A DNA stretch of 64,000 bases from positions 69,749,067-69,813,066 of the forward strand of contig CM043970.1 in the NCBI GenBank assembly GCA_014529385.2. The letters run 5' to 3'. The notes below the pieces were generated by a model. That model did not search any database, was not told where the DNA came from, and saw only the letters and a program-made list of their open reading frames with translations. The position numbers and the translations under genes are program-made. Below, piece by piece: positions 1 to 11,810 of the stretch (the first letter of the stretch is position 1; every line of letters starts with the position of its first letter). The stretch comes from Adiantum capillus-veneris (Eukaryota > Streptophyta > Polypodiopsida > Polypodiales > Pteridaceae).

Positions 1-716
1 TAGATTCTAATATAGAGTTTCAATGGTTTTATACTAGGCGTAAGGGACACCCTATGGCCTTGGGGCCATAGAGTGTCAATGTAGAGCGCAGAGGTTTCCT
101 TTCTAGCATAGAGGGCACCATGTGGCCTAGGAGCCATTTGATGCACCCTATGGCCCGAGGGTTGTAGGTTGCCAATGTAGACAAGGTTTCTTAGTAGCAT
201 TATATAGGGTACCTTGTGGCCCTCAAATCTCCATAGGGTGCCAACATAGCGTAGAGGGTTTTTCTTACAAGCATAGAGGACATCCTATCCCCTTGGGGCC
301 ATAGGGTTTCAATATTGAGCATAGAGTATTTCTTACTAGCATAGAGGTTACCTTGTGGTCCTAGGTCCATAGGGTGAAAACATAGAGAATAGAGGATTCC
401 TTACTATCATACAGGGTACCTTGTGGCCCTAGGTCCATAGGGTGCAAACATAGAGCATAGAGGATTTGTTACTAGCACAGAGGGCACCCTTTGGCCCAAA
501 GACCATAGAGTGACAACATGTAACATAAAGGGTTTCCTACTAGCATAAGAGGAAGACCTTGTGGCCCTCGGGTCATAGGGTGCCAACATAAAGCTTATAT
601 GGTTTCTTACTAGTGCTCATAGAGGGCATCTTGTGGCCCTATGAGAACCCATGGCCTTAGGGAAATAGGGTGACACATAAATAAAGTACCATATGGCTTT
701 GAAGCCATATATCTAT
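1..716. repeat. Hairpin minisatellite, block 1
   Basis: Degenerate tandem repeat with a period of roughly 70 bp. A typical unit runs from 'catagaggg' through 'caccctatggcc', a short centre, 'ggccatagggtg', then 'ccaacatagagc' and 'tttcttactagc'. The middle of each unit is an inverted repeat (ACCCTATGGCC facing GGCCATAGGGT), so every unit can form a stem-loop. Units differ by substitutions and small indels. The small open frames crossing it are compositional and are not genes. Confidence 0.85.
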
Positions 717-1141
717 TTATATGTTGAGACCTCCCAACAATCCTAACCCTATGGCCTTGAGGCCATAAACATATATATTTTGGATTATCTTAAAGTCATA
801 GAGATATCTACAAAGAGAACTGTATGGCCTGAAGGCCATAAGAAACTTAGTCAAGGAAATCATCCAATGCAAGAAGATCATGGCAATAGAAAATGAGACT
901 TCTGCTCTAGAGCTTAAAGGCATAAATGTTTCTCCAAGTATACTTCTAGGCGCCACCATCATGGACAAAGAACTAATGTAGCTAGATAAAGATTAGGAAT
1001 CTCTAGACAATAAGGAGCATAAAAATAAATTCATTGTAGATGTGTTGTTAGTTAGTAAATTTGCTATTTGCGATTAGTTTTTTCTAAGAGTGTGAAAAAA
1101 AAGAGTTATCAAAATGTAGATACTTTGGAATCTAAAATTAG

Positions 1142-1485
1142 GTGTTCTTTAAACTTGCAGTCCTTCAAGAAGATATTGCGGCTGACAAAGTTTTACTCGA
1201 GATTGTTGGTATAGAGGATGATAATGCAATTGACCCTACTGAGAAAGATTCTATCAATCTCTATATCAACCAAAGTGTTTCTAACGAAGATGACAAGAAT
1301 CTACAAGTCTTTGAAGGTCAACTGCTACAACGACTGGAGATAAATTTAAAGAGTAATCCAATGGAAGAAGACAGTGAAAGTTCCAGAACATGTGCAAGGG
1401 AAGAAGAAGAATCTAATGAAAATATTCTAGTAGCCCAAGAGTTGGGAATTGGATTGCATGACACCACAATGGAAGTAGAAGGTTT
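1142..1485 (+). pseudogene. Truncated copy of the first NIF-like exon
   Basis: An open frame of about 115 codons nearly identical to 3769-4109. It encodes an acidic region (residues ELLQRLEIN, SSRTCAREEEESNEN, AQELGIGLHDTT) with no recognised domain. The similarity ends at a poly-T tract, and no phosphatase-like domain follows. It is a by-product of the segmental duplication. A possible splice acceptor ('aacttgcag') lies just upstream in both copies. Confidence 0.6.
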
Positions 1486-1552
1486 TTTTTATTTTTTTAT
1501 TTTTTTGAAAAGCTCTTTCAATTTTGGAGTATTAACTTACACATTTTGCTAG

Positions 1553-3343
1553 CATAGAGGACACCCTATGGCCCTAGGACCATAGGATGCCATCATATCC
1601 CATGTACAATTTCTCTTTTACCATAGAGGACATCTTATGGATCTAGGGTCATAAGATGCCAACATATTGCATAAATGGCTTCTTATAAGTATACACGTAA
1701 ACATAGTGCATAGAGGGAATTTTACTAGCATAAAGATCGCCCTATGGCTTTGGGGCCATAGGGTGCCAACATAAAGCATAGAGGGCTTTTTATTAGCACC
1801 TTGTTACCCTTGGGACACACATGATACCTTGGTCACTATCTGGCCCTTGGACCATATGATAGTAGCATAGAGGACACCCTATAGCCCTAGGGTTTCCTTC
1901 TATCCCTAGGGCCATACACTGCCAACATATAGTATACATGGTTTCTTCATAGAACAAACCTTTTAGCCCTACGCAATTGAGTGAAAACCTAGACCATATA
2001 ATGTATCCTAATTGCATAGAAGGCACCCTATGACCCTGAGGCCAAAGAGTACCAATTAAGGGCATAAAGGGTCTCTTCCTAGGTTGAAGGGCACCTTGTG
2101 GCCCTAGGGAGAACCCTATGGCCCCACGGCCATAGGGTGTCAACATAGTCAAATGGGGTGTAAACTTAGAGCATAGAGGGTTTCTTACTATCATGGACGA
2201 CACCCTGTGTCCTTGGTGCCATAGGGTGCAAACATATAGCATGGAGGTTTTCTTGCTAGCATAGAGAGCACCCTATGGGCTCCCTATGGACTTGGGGCCA
2301 TATGATTCCAACGAAGAGCATAAACGGTTTTTTGATAGCATAGAGGATAGCTTATTTCCCTGGGGCCATATGATACAAAAATAAAAGAGTCTTAAGAAGG
2401 GCACCTAGGCCACTAAATCACCATGGGTCCATAAGGTGTTCTTTGTGGGGAATGCTACTAAAGGGTTCCTTGGCTATCCTATGGCCTTTGGCTACCAACA
2501 TAGAGTTTAGATGGTTTCTTACTAACATAGAGCTCACCTTGTGGCCTACGGTCTTTAGATGCTAATATAGAGTTTCAATGGTTTCATACTAGGCGTAAGG
2601 GGCACCCTATGGCCTTGGGGCCATAGAGTGTCAATGTAGAGCGCAGAGATTTCCTTTCTAGCATAGAGGGCACCATGTGGCCTAGGAGCCATTTGATGCA
2701 CCCTATGGCCCGAGGGCTATAGGTTGCCAATGTAGACCATAGAGGTTTTCTTTCTAGCATAGAGGGAACCTTGTGGCCTAGGGGCTATTTGGTGCTCCCC
2801 TAGAGCAAAGGTTTCTTAGTAGCATTATAAAGGGTACCTTGTGGCCCTCAAGTCTCCATAGGGTGCCAACATAGAGCGTAGAGGGTTGTTCTTACTAGCA
2901 TAGAGGACATCCTATGGCCTTGGGTCCATAGGGTTTCAATATTGACCATAGATGATTTCTTACTAGCATAGAGGCTACCTTGTGGCCCTAGGTCCATAGG
3001 GTGCAAACATAGATAATAGAGGATTTCTTACTATCATAGAGGGTACCTTGTAGCCCTAGGTCCATAGGGTGCAAACATAGAGCATAGAGGATTTGTTACT
3101 AGCACATAGGGCACCCTATGGCTCAAACGCCATAGAGTGATAACATGTAGCATAAAGGGTTTCTTACTAGCATAAAAGGTAGACCTTGTGGCCCTCGGGT
3201 CATAGGGTGCCAACATAAAGCTTATATGGTTTCTTACTAGTGCTCATAGAGGGCATCTTGTGGCCCTATGACAACCCATGGCCTCAGGGCCATAGGGTTA
3301 CACATAAATAAAGTACCATATGGCTTTGAAGCCATATATCTAT
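1553..3343. repeat. Hairpin minisatellite, block 2
   Basis: Same repeat family as the block at the left edge, continuing after the truncated exon copy and running to the start of the second copy of the gene-proximal sequence. It contains one extra ~72-bp unit near 2735-2807 that block 1 lacks, which shows expansion or contraction by whole units. Relics of the same unit also lie between the two NIF-like genes at about 5440-5590. Confidence 0.85.
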
Positions 3344-3768
3344 TTATATGTTGAGACCTCCCAACAATCCTAACCCTATGGCCTTGAGGCCATAAACAGA
3401 CATATTTTGGATTATCTTAAAGTCATAGAGATATCTACAAAGAGAACCGTATGGCCTGAAGGCCATAAGAAAGTTAGTCAAGGAAATCATCCAATGCAAG
3501 AAGATCATGGCAATAGAAAATGAGACTTCTGCTCTAGAGCTTAAAGGCATAAATGTTTCTCCAAGTATACTTCTAGGCGCCACCATCATGGACAAAGAAC
3601 TAATGTAGCTAGATAAAGATTAGGAATCTCTAGACAATAAGGAGCATAAAAATAAATTCATTGTAGATGTGTTGTCAGTTAGTAAATTTGCTATTTGCGA
3701 TTAGTTTTTTCTAAGAGTGTGACAAAAAAGAGTTATCAAAATGTAGATACTTTGGAATCTAAAATTAG

Positions 3769-5168
3769 GTGTTCTTTAAACTTGCAGTCCTTCAACAAGA
3801 TATTGCGGCTGACAAAGTTTTACTCGAGATTGTTGGTATAGAGGATGCTAATGCCATTGACCCTACTGAGAAAGATTCTATCAATCTCCATGTCAAACAA
3901 AGAGTTTCTGACGAAGATGACAAGAATCTACAAGTCTTTGAAGGTCAACTGCTACAACGACTGGAGATAAATTTAAAGAGTAATCCAATGGAAGAAGACA
4001 GTGAAAGTTACAGAACATATGCAAGGGAAGAAGAAGAATCCAATGAAAATATTCTAGTAGCCCAAGAGTTGGGAATTGGATTGCATGACACCACAATGGC
4101 AGTAGAAGGCAATGGAAGTTCCAGAACATGTGCAAGCCAGAAAGAGAATCCAACACAAATATTTTAGCACCCCAGGATTTGGAAATCGAAGTGCATGGTG
4201 AGTCAGACCTTCCATCCACCAACAAACCAATGGTGACTATAATAGTGAGCTTGTGTGGATTGTTCCTGAGGAGATGCTGGCAAAAGTCTAAGAAAATGAA
4301 GAGCTTAAAGTTTGGACATGAGCATATTGTTCTTCGTCCAGGATGCATTGAGTTTTTAAAGGCTCTATTTAGCAATTTCAATGTAGGGATTTGTGCAGCT
4401 GCTAATGACATGCATGTTGTGGACATCATCAAGATTTTAGAAAAGGAAGCTAAAGAAAAATTTCCATTCTTTATGATCTGGGGGCAAAGCCAATGTCAAC
4501 CATGCGTAGAATCAAGGATCACTCGCTTAGATAATCTAGGAGTAGAAGCACTTTTCAAACCGCTGGCTATTGCATCATCAAAATTTGGGCTTGATGCAAG
4601 AAGATTGCTTCTTGTAGATGATGAACCATTAAAGGGATGTGTGAATCCTGCATTGAATTGTATTTTTCCACCATCATTTAATGTTGATGATGAGGAGGAT
4701 AATATCCTCCTTGGGGAGCTGCTACCATATATCAAAGCTCTCAATCATGTTAATGACATTCGCACAGTTACAGGGTCTCATTTATATGGACAAGCACCCA
4801 TTGCTCAAGGTCATGAGCTTTATAACCGTATACACAAGGTTGTTGCAGAGTGGGAGGAGAGAAATCTAATTTTTCTAGGAAAAACCTACTCCACGGGAAG
4901 ACTACCAGAAGTTTCTCGTCCTCTTTACGATGAGAAAGTTACAACATCTAGTACTAGTGGAATGTCCACTCGAAGTCAAGACAAGAAACTTTCAGCACGT
5001 GATCGAGAAAAACTAAGGGTCTTAAAGAATATCAAATCATTATCAGCCTTGAAAGGTACAGAAGCAATCATGCTTGCCCAAAAATTGGGATACAAGGAGC
5101 CTGTGATCAAAGTACATGAAGCCACGAATTATATAATGCATCTAAAAATTCAGTATGATCTCAAATAG
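3769..5168 (+). pseudogene. FCP1/NIF-like HAD-family gene, degenerate
   Basis: The 346-codon frame 4128-5168 holds an FCP1/NLI-interacting-factor (NIF) domain of the HAD superfamily. Visible motifs are RPGCIEFLKALF (the usual RPG..EFL step), then VGICAAAND, and the metal-binding LLLVDDEP with the characteristic downstream PEDN-like DEEDN and LLPYIKAL. Motif I, normally D-x-(D/N)-G, reads VSLCGLFL, so the nucleophilic Asp is replaced by Ser. Phosphatase activity is therefore unlikely. The upstream acidic exon (3769-4140) is in another frame. Comparing its internal ~120-bp repeat shows a one-base deletion near 4140 that breaks the join. Either a spliced intron or a later Met restores a product, or this is a pseudogene. 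The gene neighbours a second NIF-like gene 0.5 kb downstream. Confidence 0.65.
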
Positions 5169-5659
5169 CCCTATATCAAGAAATGATGGAGCAATGTTTT
5201 GTAACATTTTGTCATTTACAAAGATCTTTATGTACTTAGAGACTTTGTTAGAGTGCTTAGGGTTTCAAGATATATGAAGATGTAAATGATTAATAGTTTT
5301 TTAAATTGTCTTTCAATACTATAAGTAACTTCTGAGTTTCATGTGCCAAATGCTCTCTTTTTTTAAAGCTTTTATAGTTGTTTTCTTTGAAATTTGAGTT
5401 CACTGTGCCATCAAGGACAATCTACATGCTCATAAGGTCAAATCTCACCCTATATGTCCTGGGGGGAATTTCACTTTATGGTCTCAACACCCTATGAATC
5501 TAAGGCCATAGGGTCATAGTTTGGCATGTGTTCTTGCATAGGACTTACTAAGTGTAACCACAAATTAGCACCCTATGTCCCTAAGGTCTTCAACACACTT
5601 AAGATCTCTATATTAACTCTTTTTTTAAAATCATTTCAGGGCTTCTAAGAAAAAATATT
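5169..5659. other. Intergenic spacer with minisatellite relics
   Basis: About 490 bp between the two NIF-like genes. The first 250 bp are AT-rich and may be 3' UTR of the first gene. Positions 5440-5590 contain degenerate units of the hairpin minisatellite (CACCCTATG..., GGCCATAGGGT). A pyrimidine tract ending 'atttcag' at 5631-5639 is a candidate splice acceptor for the second gene. Confidence 0.5.
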
Positions 5660-6367
5660 TTGCTATTAGATTATCACAAAATAGAGGAGCTCCCTTTCAT
5701 ATTACATCAAATATCACATTCAAACCAAGAGCAATGGTTTCATTATCTACCAACATATTTCAAACAGGACAAAAGAATGCTTATCTTGGATTTAGAGGGT
5801 GTGCTTCTTGCAACATTTGAGCTTCAATCAAGGCCAACTTGGACCAAGTACATGTGCATTGTAGAAGATAACAATGAGGTGTATGCGGTGCGTCCAAATG
5901 CAGAGTATTTCTTAAGATTTTGCTTTGAGTTCTTTGAGGTTTGGATTTGGAGCTGCCATCGTTTACAAAAAGCTCAACACATAATCAAGACCTGTTTTCC
6001 TACACAAAGTCACAAATTCAAGATGATTATGGATAACCAGTGCTGCCAAAATTCAAATTTCATGATCGATTACAAAAGAGCCTATCACAAAAATATTTCG
6101 ACCATATGGAAGCTATTTGATTATTTAGATGGGGGCAACACTATAATATTTGATGATAGTCCATATCCAGTGATGTGGAATATGCAAGGAACTTATATGA
6201 TTTTTCCAAAGTTTTGGAACCAACCTACTCAACTGCTTCAAAGTTTTTTAAAAGATGAAATTGTTCCATGGTTATGTGGATGGTTTTATGCTAAAGACCA
6301 TAGAGACTATACCATAAGAAATTTTGTAATGTTCCATCCTAATCCTAAGACTCACTATGTAATGTAA
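5660..6367 (+). CDS. FCP1/NIF-like HAD-family protein, second copy
   Basis: Open frame of 235 codons with one FCP1-type HAD domain. Motif I is LILDLEGVLL, keeping the nucleophile Asp but with Glu at the +2 acid position. RPNAEYFLRFCF corresponds to RPG..EFL, followed by VWIWSC (the T/S motif region) and IIFDDSPYPV (metal-binding DD). The last motif is followed by FPKFW, as in NIF domains. HAD domains of this type dephosphorylate phospho-Ser/Thr on partner proteins; whether this one is active is uncertain because of the D-x-E motif. The start is unclear: the frame may open after an intron. The stop codon lies two bases before the truncated LTR of E1, so the original 3' end may have been lost. 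Confidence 0.6.
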   Translation: MLLDYHKIEELPFILHQISHSNQEQWFHYLPTYFKQDKRMLILDLEGVLLATFELQSRPTWTKYMCIVEDNNEVYAVRPNAEYFLRFCFEFFEVWIWSCHRLQKAQHIIKTCFPTQSHKFKMIMDNQCCQNSNFMIDYKRAYHKNISTIWKLFDYLDGGNTIIFDDSPYPVMWNMQGTYMIFPKFWNQPTQLLQSFLKDEIVPWLCGWFYAKDHRDYTIRNFVMFHPNPKTHYVM

Positions 6368-6369
6368 TG

Positions 6370-8261
6370 TGTTAAACCATAGATGCCATGAAGACTAGGG
6401 TTTGGAAAGAAGTGCAATCAAAGAAGACTCACTCTTTCTCTCTTGCATTCACACACACAAAGAAAGAACGCAAAAGAGAATGTCAAAACAATACGAAGAT
6501 GAAAACATCAAGGCTATGGTCATATCGTATCATGGGTAATATGAAAGGGTTAATGGATGAGTTAATGGCATTCAATCTTGGCTGACCAAATAGGCTACGA
6601 ATTGTTCTTTGGAATTGTAGTTTTGTGCTTACCATAATATATATATTTTGTCTAGTGATTGGGATTAATTGTGTGTACAAATCCTCTTGGTTCATAGCAA
6701 GATAACTACGCTTACATCAAAAGAAAAATTATAGTCTATGAGAGGTAGTATGATGGGATCCGGTAATGAAGTATTTCATTGAGCCTTTCAGGGCCGAAGA
6801 GAAACACTATACGTTGTTGAAAGTGTATTTTACGGCTAATCCATACGTTAATTCTAATAGATCGTACAAAGTGAAAGCGATAGAAATTATCATCATGTGG
6901 GTTATTCATCTAGGATAGTATGTGAGAAATGTAGATATGAGAGAAGTGAAGAGATGAGAAGTTTCCCTCCTAAGCCCTATTCTTGCCCGTAGGCAATAAG
7001 GATACTGTGGGGAGAGATGTACCTGTAGCAAGAGAACCTAGAGAGGATGAATTACTAAGAATGAGAGAGATAGTTTTGGTTAAGGAGATGAGATTAGATA
7101 CAAATGAAAACATTAACAAAAAATCAAGAAAACATCAATGTAGAACACATCTTACTTGAAACCCTTCGGCACCATTATTGGTGGGAGAGAGAAGAAGAGT
7201 GGATAATTCCACTTTGATTGATACACCAAGTCCAATATCTTCTTTGATTAGAGTTGATCTTCCAAGGTTAGCTTGTTGCAAGAATGGCTAGTCTTCTTCT
7301 AGGAAAAAGTGTAGGCTTGGGCTTATGTTAATGGCTAAGTACAATTAGGCGTTACTACTCACTCCCTCATGAATTCCTCTCATCAATGGCTTGAATGCTT
7401 GAGTTCCTTCCAAGGAAGAAGAGGTCCCCTTTTATAGGTGAAGGGAACCCCCAAGGATTTACACAAGAAGAGAGGAGCCAATGTGAACAGGAATTGGAAA
7501 AGTTGGAAATGAGCTGCCCCTGCATGATGTGGGCAGACTGGGGTCCAGTATTTTGATCATATCTCCTCAACCGTGGCTCCAAATAAAAAAGTAAAAAGAT
7601 GGGAAAAAACTTCAGCTCATTAGCTACGATTTTCATTTTAAAATTGTTTTTCAATTCGGATTGAAACCTTGTGTAAAAAAATCATCAAAATAGGGTCCAT
7701 TTATGGCAGCAAAAGTCTTCATGTGGTCTCCTTAGCTTAGACTTTCATTTAATTCCAAAGGACACCTCATGCCATATGAAAGCATGACATTGCTCCTTGA
7801 CAAAGTTTTGTAATCATGCTTGCAATAATGCATTAAAATAAGTGTATCTTTGAAATCATGCCACCTAGTGTCCCACTAGGATTTGATTCTCTCCTAGTAG
7901 CTATTTAAAAAGAAATATAAGAAAAGTATAAAAAATACATAGAATATATATATATTGGAGTTTACCCTAGATATAGGATCTAGCTAGGGTGTGAGATGAT
8001 AATGAAATAGTAGAAATAAAAAATCAATGCTTTTTGCCCCAAGTTAAAGAGGCGGAGCTATTGATGCTTTTCCCATAGTATTTTCTGATGGTACAGTAAG
8101 GATATGTTACCCTTGAGAAAAATAATAGGATGAGATAGAAGGCTTATTATTATACTTAAATATTCATATGTACACTATAGGAAATATAATTATGTATCTA
8201 AAAAAATACAAGATAGATCTTGTAGCATGCGTTCCCACTATGTACGTGTCACAGCACGACA
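6370..8261 (-). repeat. E1 3' LTR, missing its last ~90 bp
   Basis: Matches 14329-16258 almost base for base. The outer end (element 3' end) stops at 6370, whereas the other copy continues for 89-90 bp to a CGACA terminus at 14240. This copy is therefore truncated next to the NIF-like gene. The inner end begins TGTCGTGCTG (minus strand) immediately after the polypurine tract. A TATA-like box (CTATAAAAGGGG, minus) lies at 7426-7437. Confidence 0.85.
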
Positions 8262-8275
8262 TCCACCCCCTCTAA
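8262..8275 (-). other. E1 polypurine tract
   Basis: Minus strand reads TTTAGAGGGGGTGGA directly before the 3' LTR start TGTCG. This is the expected position and composition of the primer for plus-strand DNA synthesis. The core AGAGGGGGTGGA is identical in element E4 (59902-59913). Confidence 0.85.
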
Positions 8276-8319
8276 ACCTGCACATCCTCCGGTATGTGCC
8301 ACATTGTCTCTTTGTAAGA

Positions 8320-9046
8320 TTAGACCTCTTGTACATCTTCCTTGTCTTCTTCTTCACTGGATGATTCCAGAGCTTCATGTTCACTTTGATCTTCACCTGT
8401 GTTTTTCTCTTCTTCCTCATCCATATCTTCTAGATCATTGTCTCCTCTTCTCTTAAACATTTTAATCATTTTTCCTGCAATGGGAATCTTTACCTCTGTA
8501 CCATCTAGTTCAGACAAGCTGTAAGTAGCATTTTCATGCACATGCTTTACAACATACGTTCCAAACCATCTTTTTGAGAACTTACGCATGACTGTGTACT
8601 GGTTATCAAGGCTACTATCATACACTAAAACCCAGTCACCTTTGTCAATTGCTTTGCTCCTGAGTCGATGTCGCTTATCAAAATAGTCCTTGTTTTTCAA
8701 CCTTGCATTTTTGAGTCGTTCTTTTGCAGCTTCAATGTCTCCAGGTCTTCTCTCTAGCTGCCTTATACGCAGTGCAAGGAGATCTTCCCTACTAAGCCCC
8801 TCTTGCCAAGGTAGTACATTCCATGTGGGAATTGTATCCTCAATCGGCATCACTGGCTTTTGACCATGCATTAGCTCCGCAGGCATGTAGCCAGTTACTG
8901 AGCTATGTGTTGTACGATCAGCCCATAAAGCATATGGTAACAATTTTGGCCACTCACCAACTCTTCCTTCGCAAGCCTTGGCCAAAGCTTTGATGATAGG
9001 AGGATGCCCTCTTTCACTCTTTCCATTGTCTTCAGGGTTGTAAGCT
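8320..9046 (-). pseudogene. E1 integrase, C-terminal part
   Basis: Frame continuing the integrase after a frameshift near 9046. It opens with LTAYNPEDNGKSERG, which supplies the catalytic Glu of the D,D,E triad. It then has helical sequence (LPYALWADRTTHSS, GYMPAELMHG) and the integrase C-terminal domain with GDWVLVYDSS and RKFSKRWFGTYVV. The last is a GPY/F-type module with Thr for Pro. The protein ends in a highly acidic tail (EDMDEEEEK, SSEEEDKED). No chromodomain follows. Confidence 0.8.
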
Positions 9047-9859
9047 GTGAGAAAGCTTGATCCCTAATCTAGAAAAGAACTCCCTTGCTTCTTTGGCATC
9101 CAGTTCACCTCGATCTGCAGTGATTTTTCCCACACAACCATAACGGCAAATCACCTCATCAAGAAGGAATTTGCACACAGTTTCTCTGGTCTTAGCTCTT
9201 AATGCTCTTCCTTCAACCTGGTTAGTTAGGTCCTCTCGTGCAAGAACCAAGTATCTCATTTGCCAGAGTCCTAAAGGCATCGTGACTAGATCCACAACCC
9301 ATTTATTGTGCATGGCTAGTGGATATGTAGGGTGCAATCCATCACGATGTCGAACATTTGAATACATTTGACAAGTTACACATGACTCTACAAACTGAGA
9401 TACATCTTTATACATATCCTTCCACCAGTATTTTTCTTTCAACTTGGAGAAGGTTGCCCACACACCCCTGTGTCCAGCCCATAGACTCTCATGAAACTCT
9501 TGCATGAGCTTTACTTGAGTCTCTTTTTTACATATAACCCGTTGTGGTGTAGCACCCTTTTGTTTAGGATGCTTCCACAAGTAACCATCCCTTAAAAAGT
9601 ACCCATATGCTTTCCTGTGTATCCTCTTGAATTCTTGTTCAGACCAATCATCCTGTTTTGTTAGAGTACTCTAGTACCTTCCAATAGAAAGCCAATCACC
9701 TTCATAAAGTTCTTTCAAGAACAATTCAAGTGAATTAGTCATGCAGACATTGTTACCTTTGACATGAGAGATAGAATAGAATTTTGTGCCTACATCATCT
9801 CCCTCATAAATCATTTGTGACTCATCTTCATACCTTGCCCTTGATAGCATATCTACCAC
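9032..9859 (-). pseudogene. E1 RNase H end and integrase N-terminal part
   Basis: Starts with VVDMLSRAR, the usual link between RNase H and integrase. It continues through an in-frame amber codon at 9673-9671 into the zinc-binding HHCC region (FHESLWAGHRG ... CVTC) and the catalytic core, with Asp in VVDLVTMP and Asp in TADRGELD. The frame is lost near 9046, where the following LTAYNPE segment moves to another frame. Integrase inserts the retrotransposon cDNA into host DNA; this copy is disabled. Confidence 0.8.
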
Positions 9860-11349
9860 TCGGGATTTAAGAACTTAATGTAGGCAATCCACCGCAACAT
9901 AGCAATGTCTGGTGTTGAGCAGCTTGTAATCATCCCAAGAAGTGGTAGACAATGTGTTTCTACAACCACACATGCACCAATTAGGTCCTCTTTCCCACTT
10001 TTCAAGGCTGTAACCATACCCCATAACTCTCTCTTTATCTGTGGATAGTTTCTTTGGCGAGCACTTAGTACCTTTGCTCCAAATCTTACCACATACCTGT
10101 GTCCTTCTTTGTCATCTTGCCCTATTGCCCATCCAATCCCTGTAGGACTGGTATCTACTGTCACAATCACTGGCCTTTGACACTCATAGTCTACCCTTCT
10201 CAAAGTCGTTGCTAACTGGAGTAACTCCTTTAGCTTTTTCATGGATTTTACATGTGCTTCTGTCCATTTAAACTTTTGATTATTTCTAAGCAGCTGATAA
10301 AGAGGATCAGCTACATGTGCATAATGTGGAATCCAAATAACATAGAAGACACATGCTCCCAGAAACCTTCCAACCTCAGTGATGCTAGTGCATGTTTCTT
10401 TCATTCTTTGGATGGCATCTCCCTTTGATGGACAAGGTTTCCTACCATGTGGCCCACACATGTGCCCCACAATGAGCACTTCTTTGACACCAAACATAGA
10501 CTTTTTCCCTGACAATGTAAGATTCACTTCTTCCAACCTAGACAAAATTTTATCACAATCATTTATGTGATTTACCACAAACCTGCGACATCCCTTGAGA
10601 TCCAAAGCTTCATCTTTGTCACTTTCTTCACATCCTTTGATAGGCAAATCATCAATGAAAGGCATTGTGATTTGAGGAATAAAGTCACGTAAGACCTTAT
10701 TCATCCCATTCATCATATGTGCAACCGAGTTGATTGCTCCCTGTGGCAAGGTACACATCCTTACCAAACCCAAAGGTGTCCTCATGGTTGTCAAGTCTCT
10801 GCTTTCAATTGCAAGCTGAAATTGATCATACCCTGAGTAGAGATCCCCCATTGAGTAGATTGCCCTCTCTGCAAACGCCTCTGCAAATTCATCCACAATT
10901 GGACCTGTTCCTACATTTCTAATTGTCACCTTGTTCACTGGTTGCATATCTTGGATGAAGCGTAGAGAACCATTCTTCTTTGGAACTGTGAACCACCTGT
11001 TTGAGTATGGAGCACAAGAAGGCTCCAAGATTCCCATTTTGATTTTCTCATTCAGTAGCTCTACTAACTTTGGCAAATGAGCCTTTGGAACCGGAATAGG
11101 CCGCAGATTCCAAGGCACATGAGGTATTGTGAAAATTACCATAGGAGCTACAATATAAGGAACAACACATCCTATCTCATGTGGCTCAAATGCAAAAGCC
11201 TTACCATGCTTTGAAAGCATTTCTTTGAAACACTTTGTCTCCTCCTATGTTAGAAACTCCTCGCAACCAATCTGCAACTCTTGAAAGGACTCCTTTGTGA
11301 AGGTATGCCCGATCTTTTTAGGATTCCTCAAACTTGGTTGTAAAGAAGC
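9853..11349 (-). pseudogene. E1 reverse transcriptase and RNase H
   Basis: The open part 9853-11220 begins at a Met, and the same frame extends upstream through one amber codon (near 11256) to 11349. RT landmarks are VPWNLRPIPVPKA, RWFTVPKKNGSLRFIQD, YSMGDLYSGYDQF, and the catalytic MPFIDDLPIKG (FIDD in place of YxDD), followed by LSGKKSMFG. RNase H has VDTSPTGIGWAIG and KRELWG, but the third acidic position reads VETHC. RNase H runs into the next frame at 9855. The motif spelling, with D-x-Q-P-x-N-x-V-T-I-R and FIDD-x-P-I-K-G, is typical of fungal Ty3/Gypsy elements rather than plant chromoviruses or Tat/Athila. Confidence 0.85.
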
Positions 11350-11742
11350 CTACTCAATCTTTTCCCTGTTGTTGGGTGGTAAGGGTGAAGCTACTGGTTT
11401 CACCTTCTTTGCTACACTCTTGTATTTAGTTTCAATATGGACTTCTGGGGCAACTGTTTGGCTTTCTTTAAAGGCTTCTATTACTTGATACATTTCCATA
11501 GAGCAAACTTCCACAACTTCATTTTCAAGATGCAAATTAGACCCCATTATAGCATCAAGATCACCCATAGTATCTACAAAAGAAACTTGTTCACACAAAC
11601 CCAAAACATTTTCAGTAGGCTTTAGCAACCCACTCTTTTTCATGCCTATTTGTACATTATGCACATATTGCCTCTCATATCTCTTCAAATCTTCAAGTTT
11701 TGTAAAACATACTAATCCATTCCTTGTTACCAAGGAGCTCAT
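11350..11742 (-). pseudogene. E1 pol linker between protease and RT
   Basis: A 130-codon frame in the same register as RT, separated from it by amber codons at 11352 and about 11256. It has no recognised domain. The C-terminal part is basic and proline-containing (KSVAKKVKPVASPLPP), like a linker ahead of RT. It is part of the decayed polyprotein and is not a separate gene. Confidence 0.55.
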
Positions 11743-11810
11743 CGAGAAAGTTTCACCTATTTTTGGATCAAGCGATACCCTTTTTCTTTCTGTACCACTG
11801 CAATCCCACT

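Larger units (their letters stand above)
8..4109 (+). repeat. Tandem segmental duplication, ~2.6-kb offset
   Basis: Positions 8-1482 are repeated at 2563-4109. The offset is 2555 at the left end and 2627 after the extra minisatellite unit. The copied sequence is minisatellite, then about 430 bp of unique sequence, then the first exon of the NIF-like gene. Copy 1 stops abruptly at a T-rich stretch (1483-1510) just after the exon sequence. Copy 2 continues into the rest of the gene. Copy 1 is therefore the truncated one. Confidence 0.85.

Noticed and set aside
717-968. 83-codon minus-strand frame duplicated at 3344-3595
   Set aside because: Its conservation is explained by the segmental duplication. 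The plus strand of the same stretch looks equally open (EIIQCKKIMAIENETSALELKG), so neither can be called a gene.
1793-2242. 149-codon minus-strand frame
   Set aside because: Lies wholly in the minisatellite and repeats its unit; no protein-like conservation between units.
1-3343. CRISPR-like appearance of regularly spaced palindromes
   Set aside because: Units are tandem with no unique spacers, and the context is eukaryotic.
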